The notes under the pieces were generated by a model. The model searched no databases. It was given only the letters and a program-made list of their open reading frames with translations, and had not been told where the DNA came from. The position numbers and the translations under genes were made by a program. From Paraburkholderia ferrariae NBRC 106233 (lineage in GTDB: Bacteria; Pseudomonadota; Gammaproteobacteria; Burkholderiales; Burkholderiaceae): DNA of 64,000 nt. Position 1 is the stretch's first letter. The number at the start of each line of letters is the position of its first letter. The stretch covers positions 1 through 64,000 of the forward strand of contig NZ_BAYB01000029.1 of the NCBI RefSeq assembly GCF_000685035.1, given 5' to 3'. Shown piece by piece: positions 1 through 8,451 of the stretch.

Positions 1-65
1 ACAAAAACAAGAAACCCCAAACCCCCCCAAAAAAAACCTCCCCACACCCACCCCCAACCGCCCGC
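1..65. other. Low-complexity A/C tract at window edge
   Basis: The first 65 bases are almost only A and C on the + strand, so the opposite strand is a G/T tract with several runs of three to seven G. It lies just past the stop of the sigma-54 regulator, whose minus-strand transcript would run into it. The composition is unlike anything else in the window. It could be a G-quadruplex-prone 3' region or an assembly-end artefact; the sequence alone cannot decide. Confidence 0.6.
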
Positions 66-2039
66 CTACCGCCTGCGCCGCATATGCCGATACACGGTGT
101 TGCGAGCAAGCCCCAACTCGCGAGCGGCTGCCGAAACATTGCCACGATGCCGTGTGAGTGCGTCCTCAACGAGTGCCGCCTGCCAGTCCGCGATGCGGCC
201 AGGGCGGCCGGCGCTCGCCGCTTGAGCGACGCTCTCACAGTCCTCCAGCAGATCCTCGGGCAGATGCTCCAGGTCGATGGCGGCTTCGCCTTCGGCCAGG
301 ATCGCCGAGGTGCGCAGCACATTGGCCAGTTGGCGCAGATTGCCCGGCCAGCGGCAACGCGCAAACACCTCGCGCACAGCGGGCGCAAGACGCGCCGGCG
401 CCTCGCGCACTTCGCGCCGCACGGCGCCCAGCATGCTTTCCACGAGCGCATCGAGATCGCTGCGTTCGGCAAGCGGCGGCAGCGTGACGACGAGCCCGTT
501 GATGCGGTAGTAAAGATCTTCGCGGAAGGTGCCCTCGGCGATCATCGCGCGCAAATCGCGATGCGTTGCGCAGACGATGCGCAGGTCCACCGGCACCGCC
601 CGGTTTGCGCCGAGCGGTACGACCATGCGCTCCTGAAGCACGCGCATGAGGCGCACCTGCTGCGCGAGCGGCATGTCGCCGATTTCGTCGAGAAAGAGCG
701 TGCCGCCATGAGCCTGGGCAATCTTGCCCGGGTTGCCGCGCCGCCGCGCGCCCGTGAATGCGCCGTCCTCGTAGCCGAAGAGTTCGGCTTCGATCAGCGT
801 GTCGGGCAGCGCCGCACAGTTGAGCGCGACGAAGGGCGCATCGCGGCGCGGCGAGTCCTCATGCAATGCCCGCGCGAGCCATTCCTTGCCGGTGCCCGTG
901 CGGCCCAGCACCAGCACGGGAATATCGCGGCCCCGCACGCGCGCCACGCGCTGCAGGACGGCGTGCATGCGCGCGTCGCCGGTATCGAGTTCGGCGAGCG
1001 TGGGGCGCGGTACGGCAGGTGTCCTTTCTTCCGCTGCGCCCGGGCGTGGCGGCGTGCGCCTGGCGGAGGCCGGTGCAGCGGGCGCCCCCGGCGATTCCCG
1101 CAGGGTCAGCGCGGTGCCCGGCGCACCGCGCGCGAGCACGCGCACGCCGCTCGGCAACGTGAGCGTGAGCAGGTCGCCCGGCGCGCGCATCAACTGCTGC
1201 ATGAAGACGGGGAAGTCGATGCCGAAGAGCGACGCGAAGTCGCGCTGGCGCAGGTCCGCGAGCGGCGCGCCGAACTGGAACAGCGCGCTGCGGTTCGCGC
1301 ATAGCAGGGTGCCGTCGGGCGAGAACGCGGCCAATCCTTCGTACAACGTACCAATGAATTCGGCGCGGGCGTGGAACTGCAGGCGCACCGCCTCGGCGAA
1401 ATCGCTGTTGAAGAGCTGGTTTTCGATCATCTGCGCCGACATGCGCACGAGCGCCAGCGTGTGCTTGTGAAAGCCGCGCGAGTCGCCGCTCACGTCGAGT
1501 GCGCCGAGCGTGCGGCCGTAGGGATCGGCAATGGGCGCGCACGAGCAGGTGAGGATGTGGTTCGCGCGCAGGAAATGCTCGTCGGCGTGGACCGTGGTGG
1601 GCTGGCCCGCGACCAGCGCCGTGCCGATCGCATTGGTGCCGCGATGCCGTTCCGACCACGAGACGCCCGGGCGCAACGCGACGCGCCGCGCCTTCTCGAC
1701 GAAGTCCGTGTCGCCGAGGCTGTGCAGGATCACGCCGTTGCGGTCGGTGAGCAGCACCATGCTCTGCGTATCGACGATTTGCGCGTGCAGCGCGTCCATG
1801 ACCGGGCGCGCCTGGTGATAGAGCGTGTGATTCGTGTCGATGAGATCGCGCAATTCCCCCGCGCGCAGGGACTCGAATTCGGGCGCCTCGGCGGCGCGCA
1901 GGCCTGTCGCGCGCGAGCGCGCATGCGCCTGCGCGATTGCGTCCGCGTGGGCCGCGTCGTGCGGCGTGACGGGGCGTCGGGTCACTCGTGTCTCCAGTTG
2001 TTCTGGGCGGCCGCGATGCGCGGCGCTGCGGTGCAACAT
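66..2039 (-). CDS. Sigma-54-dependent transcriptional activator, AcoR-like
   Basis: A 657-residue enhancer-binding protein that should activate RNA polymerase with sigma-54. An N-terminal GAF-type sensor covers about residues 75-215. The AAA+ domain has Walker A GRTGTGKE (379-386), the sigma-54 contact loop GAFTGA (426-431) and Walker B GGTLFLDE (445-452). A Fis-type helix-turn-helix lies at about 633-652. There is no receiver domain, so it is not a phosphorelay regulator; this layout is that of AcoR, which senses acetoin or related small molecules. The effector here is unknown. I see no clear -24/-12 promoter next to it, so its target may be outside the window. The first ATG is used; a start about 20 residues further in is possible. 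Confidence 0.9.
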   Translation of the reverse strand: MLHRSAAHRGRPEQLETRVTRRPVTPHDAAHADAIAQAHARSRATGLRAAEAPEFESLRAGELRDLIDTNHTLYHQARPVMDALHAQIVDTQSMVLLTDRNGVILHSLGDTDFVEKARRVALRPGVSWSERHRGTNAIGTALVAGQPTTVHADEHFLRANHILTCSCAPIADPYGRTLGALDVSGDSRGFHKHTLALVRMSAQMIENQLFNSDFAEAVRLQFHARAEFIGTLYEGLAAFSPDGTLLCANRSALFQFGAPLADLRQRDFASLFGIDFPVFMQQLMRAPGDLLTLTLPSGVRVLARGAPGTALTLRESPGAPAAPASARRTPPRPGAAEERTPAVPRPTLAELDTGDARMHAVLQRVARVRGRDIPVLVLGRTGTGKEWLARALHEDSPRRDAPFVALNCAALPDTLIEAELFGYEDGAFTGARRRGNPGKIAQAHGGTLFLDEIGDMPLAQQVRLMRVLQERMVVPLGANRAVPVDLRIVCATHRDLRAMIAEGTFREDLYYRINGLVVTLPPLAERSDLDALVESMLGAVRREVREAPARLAPAVREVFARCRWPGNLRQLANVLRTSAILAEGEAAIDLEHLPEDLLEDCESVAQAASAGRPGRIADWQAALVEDALTRHRGNVSAAARELGLARNTVYRHMRRRR

Positions 2040-2217
2040 CGCGCCGCGTGCGGCGCGAACGCCATCTCATGGTACAGGATAAGCGCGCTCGCCAGAGCCG
2101 CCCTCCGGCGCGCGCCGCGGCGGGGGTATTTTCGGCTTGCCTTTGTCCACGCGAGTGCCAGGATTCAAGCATGGGCGCGTAATGCGTGCGCTCCGGCTCC
2201 GTCTTGCGGAGACCATC

Positions 2218-2430
2218 ATGGTGCAAAGCGAATTGAGGATCGTCGTGGCGACGCTCGCCACGTTCGTCGCGCTGTTCGGCGTGACGCTCGTGATCCACGG
2301 ACTCCTTTTCGACCTGGACAAGCTCGTCCTGTACGGCGTCGCTACGATAGCCGGCGGCATTGTCGCGTTCGTGGTGATGCTGACGCTGCACCCGAAGGAC
2401 GTGGAAGCGCACCGGCATCGGCAAACGTAA
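2218..2430 (+). CDS. Small two-helix membrane protein
   Basis: A 70-residue protein of unknown function. Two hydrophobic stretches, about residues 7-31 and 36-58, are separated by a short acidic turn (FDLDKL), and the C-terminus is short, charged and His-rich. The start is the ATG preceded by GGAGACCATC; longer versions would begin in sequence without hydrophobic character. It is transcribed away from the sigma-54 regulator and resembles another small two-helix protein at 39629-39868 in size and layout. Confidence 0.65.
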   Translation: MVQSELRIVVATLATFVALFGVTLVIHGLLFDLDKLVLYGVATIAGGIVAFVVMLTLHPKDVEAHRHRQT

Positions 2431-2666
2431 AGTGCGGGTCCGGGGGCGGTCGAACATGGCCACGCAAGGGGCCAGGACACATATTTTCCCCAGTGCGGCA
2501 ACGTGGGACTTGCGGCTCGGCTGAAGTCGTCTAAAGTGAATCCAGTCAACCGCCGCAAACGTATTGCACCAGCCATTGAAGACGGCGGCTGATGAGTTTC
2601 TCCGCGTGCGCCTGGGAGGGGCATCTGTAGCGCGGGCCCGTTCACCCTCAACCGAAGGCCATTCCC

Positions 2667-2960
2667 ATGCAGATCATTTTTCCGAATGAAGTCCCCGAGT
2701 ATTCGGGGCCTGAGCTGACCCTGGCATTTCCGGCAATGGTCGATGGGGAGAGGGTGGAGTGCACGATCACCGCCGCGGCGCTGGAGGACCACTTCGGAGC
2801 GGCTTCGCCGCGCGCCGAAGACATGCTCGACGCCTTCGATCATCATCGCGACCGCATCGAGGCGGTTGCACGCCGGCTGCTATCGGAGACGCGGGCGCAA
2901 TGCCTCGTGCTGCGCAGCGGCTACGTCCGTTTCGTGCAGGCGCACGGTTCGGCATCCTGA
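2667..2960 (+). CDS. DUF1488 family protein
   Basis: A 97-residue soluble protein. The pattern of a short N-terminal strand (IIFPNE), a central CTITAAALEDHF segment and a C-terminal helix-strand rich in Arg fits the DUF1488 family, a small conserved family of unknown function common in Burkholderia-type genomes. No signal peptide or membrane segment is seen. It stands alone, with the cytochrome gene downstream facing it. Family assignment is by recognition, not search. Confidence 0.75.
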   Translation: MQIIFPNEVPEYSGPELTLAFPAMVDGERVECTITAAALEDHFGAASPRAEDMLDAFDHHRDRIEAVARRLLSETRAQCLVLRSGYVRFVQAHGSAS

Positions 2961-3107
2961 AGGCGGCGCCCGCCGGCGTGGCGGGCGCTTCACCTCGCGC
3001 ATTCCCCGTCTTTTTGCTTTCTTGCCCACGCGGGCAGCTAGTCGCCTGCGTCTTCGCCAGCATTGTCCCTGCTGCCGGGCTACCTGCCCGGCGTTGCGTT
3101 TTTGCGC

Positions 3108-3641
3108 TCAGATCATGCGCCGCAGCGTGTTGTCGCGCAGCACGAGATGGTGCGCGATGGCCGCGAACGCATGCAGGCCGATCACCCAGTAGAACGCATT
3201 GCCGATCAGCACGTGCGCGTCGCGGATCGCCTTGCGCGCGATGGGATCGGGGCCGGCCAGCGTGATCTGCAGGTCGAGTCCGGCCAGCGTGACCGGGTGG
3301 CCCCCTGTGTTGATCATCAGGATGCCCAACAGCGGCTGCACGAAGATGAAGAGATAGAGCGCGAGGTGCACGAGCCGCGAGAGAAAGGCGAGCAGGCGGT
3401 TCGCGTCGATATCGGCCGGCGCGCCGTGCCAGAGGCGCCACAGCAGGCGCAGCACGGCGAGCGTGAGCACGAGCGTGCCCGCCCAGAAGTGCACGTTGCT
3501 CCAGAACACGCGGCTGTCCGAGCCCTTCGGGCCGCGGACTTCGATCGCCAGATACGCGAGCGCGACGAGCACGAAGATGGCCCAGTGAAAGAAGATGGCG
3601 GGCCGGGAATAGCGGTCGGCGGCGGCGGGGAAGGTGGCCAC
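3108..3641 (-). CDS. Cytochrome b561
   Basis: A 177-residue four-helix membrane protein of the bacterial cytochrome b561 family, expected to carry two b-type hemes and pass electrons between the quinone pool and a periplasmic partner. Candidate heme-ligand histidines sit in FFHW (helix 1), NVHFW (helix 2), RLVHLALY (helix 3) and LHAFAAIAHH (helix 4). The start is GTG, chosen because AGGAG lies six bases upstream and the family sequence begins right after it. It has no operon partner: the next gene upstream is over 200 bases away. Confidence 0.88.
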   Translation of the reverse strand: MATFPAAADRYSRPAIFFHWAIFVLVALAYLAIEVRGPKGSDSRVFWSNVHFWAGTLVLTLAVLRLLWRLWHGAPADIDANRLLAFLSRLVHLALYLFIFVQPLLGILMINTGGHPVTLAGLDLQITLAGPDPIARKAIRDAHVLIGNAFYWVIGLHAFAAIAHHLVLRDNTLRRMI

Positions 3642-3791
3642 AGGGCACTCCTGGTGTCGGGGAACGTATCGGCGTAGGGGGCGTTTCTCCCTATGATAAG
3701 GAGGTCCCGGTGCGGCGTGCAGTTGGCTGGCCTGCGGGTTTGACGTGGAGGGGGGGAAAGACCGCGGTTCGTCGCGAAGACGTCCCCCTCC

Positions 3792-3825
3792 GGAAACGAA
3801 TCGGGCGGCCCTCTTGGCCGCCCGA
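3792..3825 (-). terminator. Intrinsic terminator of the purine permease gene
   Basis: A perfect 10-bp inverted repeat (3801-3810 with 3816-3825) and a five-base loop. On the minus strand it is followed by TTCGTTT. It sits about 30 bases past the stop of the NCS2 permease. Confidence 0.8.
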
Positions 3826-3856
3826 TGTCCAACCGGCTACTGCATACTTGCCGTGC

Positions 3857-5158
3857 TCACTCGCCGCCGAGGTAGAAGAAGCGGAACAGGAACACCGCGG
3901 CGATGATCCAGACGATCGCTTTCACCTGGCGCGCGCGGCCCGTCAGGAGCTTCAGGCCCGCGTACGAGATGAAGCCGAAGGCCACGCCGTTCGCGATCGA
4001 ATACGTGAACGGCATGGTGAGCGCCGTGAGCGCGGCCGGCACGGCTTCGGTGGCGTCTTCCCAGTCGAGCCCGGCGATCTCGCGCATCATCAGGCACGAG
4101 ACGTAGAGCAGCGCGGGCGCGGTCGCGTAGCCGGGCACCACGCCCGCGAGCGGCGCGACGAAGAGGCACGCGAGGAACAGCACGGCCACGGTGAGCGCCG
4201 TGAGGCCGGTGCGGCCGCCTGCCTGCACGCCCGAGGCGCTTTCGATGTAGGCCGTGGTCGAAGACGTGCCGAGCACCGAGCCCGCGAGAATCGCGGTGCT
4301 GTCCGCGAGCAGCGCGCGGTTCAGGCGGTGCATCTTGCCGTGCACGAGCAGGCCCGCGCGGTTCGCGACGCCCATCAGCGTGCCGGTGGCGTCGAACAGT
4401 TCGACGAGGAAGAACACCAGGATCACGTTCAGCACGCCCGTGGAAAGCGCGCCCTTGATGTCGAGTTGCGCGAAGGTCGGCGCAATCGAGGGCGGGGCGG
4501 AGAAGATGCCGTGGAACTGGTTGCCGCCGAAGAAGAACGAGAGGATCGTCACGCCCACGATGCCGATCAGGATCGCGCCGCGCACCTTCAGCACGTCGAG
4601 CGTGACGATGGCGAAGAAGCCGATGATGGCGAGGATCGCGTGCGGGTCGCCCAGGTTGCCGAGCGTGACGAGCGTGGCCGGGTTGCCCGTGATGATGCCC
4701 GCGGTCTTGAGCGAGATGATGGCGAGAAAGAGCCCGATGCCGGCCGTGATGGCCACCCGGATCGAATGCGGAATGCCGTTGATGATCGCCTCGCGCACGC
4801 GCAGCAGCGTGACGACGAAGAACAGGCACCCGGAGATGAACACGGCGCCGAGCGCCGCCTGCCACGTGAAGCCCATGCCCTTGACGACCGCGTAGGCGAA
4901 ATAGGCGTTCAGTCCCATGCCCGGCGCGAGCGCGATCGGGTAGTTCGCATAGAGGCCCATGATGGCCGAGGCGAGCGCCGAAACGAGGCAGGTGGCCACG
5001 AACACCGATTCCTTCGGCATGCCGGCATCGCCGAGAATGGCCGGGTTCACGAAGATGATGTAGGCCATCGTGAGGAAGGTGGTGAAACCGGCTAGCAGTT
5101 CGGTGCGCAGGTTGGTGCCTGCTTCTTCGAAACCGAAATAGCGTTTGATGGCGTCCAT
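3857..5158 (-). CDS. NCS2 family purine permease, AzgA-like
   Basis: A 433-residue inner-membrane transporter of the NCS2/AzgA family, which imports adenine, guanine or hypoxanthine with protons. The N-terminus (MDAIKRYFGFEEAGTNLRTE) and the following LAGFTTFLTMAYIIFVNP are typical of the family, as are the GMGLNAYFAY motif and the later ELFDATGTLMGVANRAGL segment. A longer reading frame exists upstream, but the family start and hydrophobic pattern favour this ATG. It is a single gene with its own terminator. Confidence 0.9.
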   Translation of the reverse strand: MDAIKRYFGFEEAGTNLRTELLAGFTTFLTMAYIIFVNPAILGDAGMPKESVFVATCLVSALASAIMGLYANYPIALAPGMGLNAYFAYAVVKGMGFTWQAALGAVFISGCLFFVVTLLRVREAIINGIPHSIRVAITAGIGLFLAIISLKTAGIITGNPATLVTLGNLGDPHAILAIIGFFAIVTLDVLKVRGAILIGIVGVTILSFFFGGNQFHGIFSAPPSIAPTFAQLDIKGALSTGVLNVILVFFLVELFDATGTLMGVANRAGLLVHGKMHRLNRALLADSTAILAGSVLGTSSTTAYIESASGVQAGGRTGLTALTVAVLFLACLFVAPLAGVVPGYATAPALLYVSCLMMREIAGLDWEDATEAVPAALTALTMPFTYSIANGVAFGFISYAGLKLLTGRARQVKAIVWIIAAVFLFRFFYLGGE

Positions 5159-5511
5159 GTGGATCGGCCCCCTGAGTGTCGAGCGGATTGCGTTATTGTG
5201 AAGAGCGGCGGCGGTTGCCTGCGGTCGGGTGGACAGCACCGCTACGGGCGGGATTGTAAACAAGCTTGTCCGCAAAGTGCCGAATTGCCGCAGCGGGCGT
5301 GGAGCGGGTGCAACAGGGCAGGGCTGCGGGCAGGGGGGCTGTATCGGCGGGGGCGGGCGCACAAAGCTCACGCGCCGCCTCGCGGGAGGAGGCAGATCGA
5401 TGCGCCCGCAAAGGTGCGTGCGCGGGTGCGTGCGGGTGCGACGCGGGCGGTGTTGCGCGGCGTCAGGTCAGCGCCCGATGCGGATGATGCGGGTTACTGC
5501 GGCGGGGCGTG
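5159..5511. other. Intergenic region upstream of the purine permease
   Basis: 353 bases between the permease start and the DUF4148 gene, both on the minus strand. It should hold the permease promoter; on the minus strand a TACAAT hexamer near 5255-5260 is the best -10 candidate, without a good -35. I looked for a purine riboswitch fold and saw nothing convincing. No coding sequence seen. Confidence 0.4.
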
Positions 5512-5769
5512 CTACTGCGTGAGTCCCGTCGCGCCCATGCGGGCCGCGCGGCGCTGCGCCACGATGGCGCCTGCGCGCTGTGCGTTCTCGGGATAGTCGA
5601 CCCAGTCCAGCGGATCGTAGCCTGCCGCGAGCCATTCGACGAGATCGGCGCGGACTTCGGCGCGGGTTTTCGGGGCGGAGGGATCGTAGCTCTGCGCGAG
5701 GGCGGATGCCGACGCGAGCGAGCACCCGGCCACGAGCAGGCCGAGCGTGATGCGCGAGGGGGAGAACAT
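5512..5769 (-). CDS. Exported DUF4148 protein
   Basis: An 85-residue secreted protein. Residues 1-26 are a Sec signal peptide ending ALAQS. The mature part has the DUF4148 pattern, TRAEVRADLVEWLAAGYDP followed by YPENAQRAGAIVAQRRA. DUF4148 proteins are numerous in Burkholderia-type genomes and have no established function. The start used gives a complete signal peptide; a longer frame upstream would bury it. A paralogue lies at 45010-45411. Confidence 0.85.
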   Translation of the reverse strand: MFSPSRITLGLLVAGCSLASASALAQSYDPSAPKTRAEVRADLVEWLAAGYDPLDWVDYPENAQRAGAIVAQRRAARMGATGLTQ

Positions 5770-5890
5770 GGCGATGCCTTTCGTACTAGGGATTACCCTG
5801 ATCAGTATAGGCCGTATCTCAATAAACGGAAGGGGAAAGTCCGGGGGTTCCTGGCGCGTCTCCGCGCACGCTTGCGGATTCATCTCGCTT

Positions 5891-6907
5891 CTACTCCGCT
5901 TTTATCCCGCTGTGCGCCGCCTCCCGCTGGCGGGCCAGCCGGTAGTCGGCAGGACGCATGCCGGTCCACTTGCGGAACGCGCGGTGAAATGCGCTCGGTT
6001 CGGCGAAGCCCACGGCCGCCGCGACGTCCGCCACCGTGCGCGCCGGGTCTGCCAGTGCGGCGATCGCCAGGTCGCGGCGCAACGCGTCCTTGATCGACTG
6101 GCAACTGTGGCCCTCCTGCTTGAGCCGCCGCCGCAGCGTGGCGGGCGCCACGTTCAGGCGGCGGGCGAGCGCGTCGGCGTCGGGCCACGCGGTTGCCGGC
6201 AGCGCGCGCAGCGTGCGCCGCACGCGCGCCGCGAACGAGCCGGGATTGCGGTACTTCACGACGAAGCTGCCCGGCGCGTTGCGCAGGAACGTGCGAGCCG
6301 AGGCAGGCGTCTGGATCACCGGCAGGTCGAGAAAACCGGGCGCGAGGTCCACGTAAGACGCCGCCTGGCCGAAGGCCATGTCGTCGCAGAACATCAGCCG
6401 GTATTCCTCCACGGCGGCGGGCGCCGGGCAGCGAAAGCGCGCCGCGAGAAGCGGAATGCGCCGCCCCACCAGCCAGCACACGAGCCCGTACACGAGGATG
6501 AACCAGGTCGCGTAGGCGAACATCGTCGGCACCGGCGTGCCCATGCGGTGCACGAAGACAATGCGTGCGCGCGCCGCGTCGATCTCCACGTGGCCGGCCA
6601 GATCGTCCAGCACGAGGCGTATGAAGCCGGCCGCGCGCTGCAGCGCGTGGCGCCCCGTGCGCGCGGTGAGTGCCGTGTGCGTCATCGCGACGAAGCTGCC
6701 GCTCTTCATGGCGTGCGAGTCCTGGCCGAAGAATTCGTCGTCGAGCGCGCGGGCGATGCCGGACCACAGCGCGCCGTATTGCGCTGCACTCACGCGGGCG
6801 CGCGGCGAGGCCAGGGCGGCCGTCGCGATGCCCGCCGCTTCGGCGAGCGGCGCGGTATCGAGCCCGCGCAAGCGCGCCAGCGCGAGCGTCTCGGTCACGA
6901 GACTCAT
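5891..6907 (-). CDS. AraC family transcriptional regulator, OruR-like
   Basis: A 338-residue regulator. The N-terminal two thirds match the 'arabinose-binding' (PF12625-type) domain seen in OruR/ArgR-like AraC proteins; the C-terminal 100 residues hold two helix-turn-helix motifs (LARRLNVAPATLRRRLKQEG and VADVAAAVGFAEPSAFHRAF). It is divergent from the acyl-CoA dehydrogenase / ligase / hydrolase genes and probably controls them; that link is inferred from position. The start is the ATG at MSLVTETLALARL, where family members begin. Confidence 0.88.
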   Translation of the reverse strand: MSLVTETLALARLRGLDTAPLAEAAGIATAALASPRARVSAAQYGALWSGIARALDDEFFGQDSHAMKSGSFVAMTHTALTARTGRHALQRAAGFIRLVLDDLAGHVEIDAARARIVFVHRMGTPVPTMFAYATWFILVYGLVCWLVGRRIPLLAARFRCPAPAAVEEYRLMFCDDMAFGQAASYVDLAPGFLDLPVIQTPASARTFLRNAPGSFVVKYRNPGSFAARVRRTLRALPATAWPDADALARRLNVAPATLRRRLKQEGHSCQSIKDALRRDLAIAALADPARTVADVAAAVGFAEPSAFHRAFRKWTGMRPADYRLARQREAAHSGIKAE

Positions 6908-7234
6908 GGCGATGGTGCCTTTTTCGCTCAGCCGGATGGGTTTGTCGTGTTGCAAGAGAGGTGCTCCAGAAGGCGTTGCCAGAGCCGATATGGTAAATCC
7001 GATCAGAGAATTTGATCGTGGCGGACATGGAAGGCGGTCGCCCGGGTCCCTACACTTTTCACAAGCCTTGCGGCCGGCGCCGTGGGGCGCGACAGTGGAG
7101 GGCGCGATGTGCCGCGCGCGTCGCGGTTCTTCGTGACGCGGCGCAGCACGGCGGCCCGTGTTGCCGCGATGGGCAGGGAACCGGCGTCGGCCTCGATGCG
7201 GCCGCGCCGGGCGAGAGACAGGAAGGGGACACAG
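6908..7234. promoter_or_regulatory. Divergent control region, AraC regulator and acyl-CoA genes
   Basis: 327 bases between the two divergent starts, with no credible gene. It contains the inverted repeat GATCA-7-TGATC at 7001-7017, in a locally AT-richer patch, a candidate regulator site. GGAAGGGG at about 7221-7228 is the ribosome binding site of the dehydrogenase. Confidence 0.4.
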
Positions 7235-8368
7235 ATGGACGAGTTTTACACCGAGGATCAGCGCATGATCCGCGACGCCGCGCGCGATTTCGCCACCGAG
7301 CGTCTTGCGCCGAACGCGGCGCAATGGGACCGCGACAGCAAGCTGCCCGACGAAATCGTGACGCAGTTGGGCGAGCTCGGCTTTCTCGGCATGATCGTGC
7401 CGCAGGAACTGGGCGGCTCCTATACCGATTACGTCGCCTACGCGCTCGCGATGGAGGAGATCGCCGCAGGCTGCGCATCGTGCGCGACGCTCGTGAGCGT
7501 CCACAATTCGGTGGGCTGCGGCCCGATCCTGCAATACGGCAACGAGGCCCAGAAAGACCGCTATCTGCGCAAGCTCGCCGCGGGCGAGCTGATCGGCGCG
7601 TTCTGCCTGACCGAGCCGCAGGCGGGTTCCGAGGCGAACAATCTGCGCACGCGCGCCGAACTGCGCGACGGCCAGTGGGTGCTCAACGGCAACAAGCAGT
7701 TCGTGACCAACGGTTCGCGCGCGGACGTGGCGATCGTGTTTGCCGTGACCGACCCCGATGCCGGCAAGCGCGGCATTTCCGCTTTCGTCGTCCCCACCGA
7801 CACGCCGGGGTTCAACGTCGGGCCGCCCGAGAAGAAAATGGGCATCCGCGCCTCCGACACTTGCCCGATTGCGCTCGAAAACTGCGCGATTCCCGAGGCG
7901 AACCTGCTCGGCCAGCGCGGCGAGGGACTGAGGATCGCGCTCTCGAATCTGGAGGGCGGACGCATCGGCATTGCGGCGCAGGCGCTTGGCATCGCGCGCG
8001 CGGCGTTCGATGCGGCGCGAACCTATGCGCACGAGCGCGTGCAGTTCGGCGAGCCGCTCATCCGCCATCAGAGCGTGGCCAACATGCTCGCCGACATGCA
8101 TACGCGCATCAACGCGGCCCGTCATCTCGTGCATCACGCGGCCAGGCTGCGCTCGCTCGGCAAGCCGTGTCTTTCGGAAGCCTCGCAGGCCAAGCTCTAT
8201 GCCTCGGAAATGGCCGAGGAAGTCTGTTCGCATGCGATCCAGATTCATGGCGGTTACGGCTTCCTCAATGACTATCCTGTGGAGCGGCACTATCGCGATG
8301 CACGCATTACGCAGATTTACGAAGGCACCAGCGAAGTGCAGCGCATGGTGATCGCGCGGCAGCTTTGA
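7235..8368 (+). CDS. Acyl-CoA dehydrogenase, isobutyryl/short-chain type
   Basis: A 377-residue FAD flavoenzyme that introduces the alpha-beta double bond in an acyl-CoA. The family signatures FCLTEPQAGSEANNLRT and IQIHGGYGFLNDYPVERHYRD are present, and the late IYEGTSEVQRMVIARQL carries the Glu that acts as base in short-chain and isobutyryl-CoA dehydrogenases. The start MDEFYTEDQ follows GGAAGGGG. It is followed 83 bases later by an acyl-CoA ligase and then a 3-hydroxyisobutyryl-CoA hydrolase-like gene, which suggests isobutyrate/valine-type degradation. Confidence 0.9.
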   Translation: MDEFYTEDQRMIRDAARDFATERLAPNAAQWDRDSKLPDEIVTQLGELGFLGMIVPQELGGSYTDYVAYALAMEEIAAGCASCATLVSVHNSVGCGPILQYGNEAQKDRYLRKLAAGELIGAFCLTEPQAGSEANNLRTRAELRDGQWVLNGNKQFVTNGSRADVAIVFAVTDPDAGKRGISAFVVPTDTPGFNVGPPEKKMGIRASDTCPIALENCAIPEANLLGQRGEGLRIALSNLEGGRIGIAAQALGIARAAFDAARTYAHERVQFGEPLIRHQSVANMLADMHTRINAARHLVHHAARLRSLGKPCLSEASQAKLYASEMAEEVCSHAIQIHGGYGFLNDYPVERHYRDARITQIYEGTSEVQRMVIARQL

Positions 8369-8451
8369 GTGGTTAGCATGGCGAAATAAAAGCGTTGTAC
8401 CTGGTTGTGCCGATAGAGCGCCGCGGAGAGGCGCCTCAAATGGAGACGACG

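Noticed and set aside
5159..5511. Purine riboswitch upstream of the purine permease
   Set aside because: No three-way junction or conserved loop residues are seen; such riboswitches are rare in this group.
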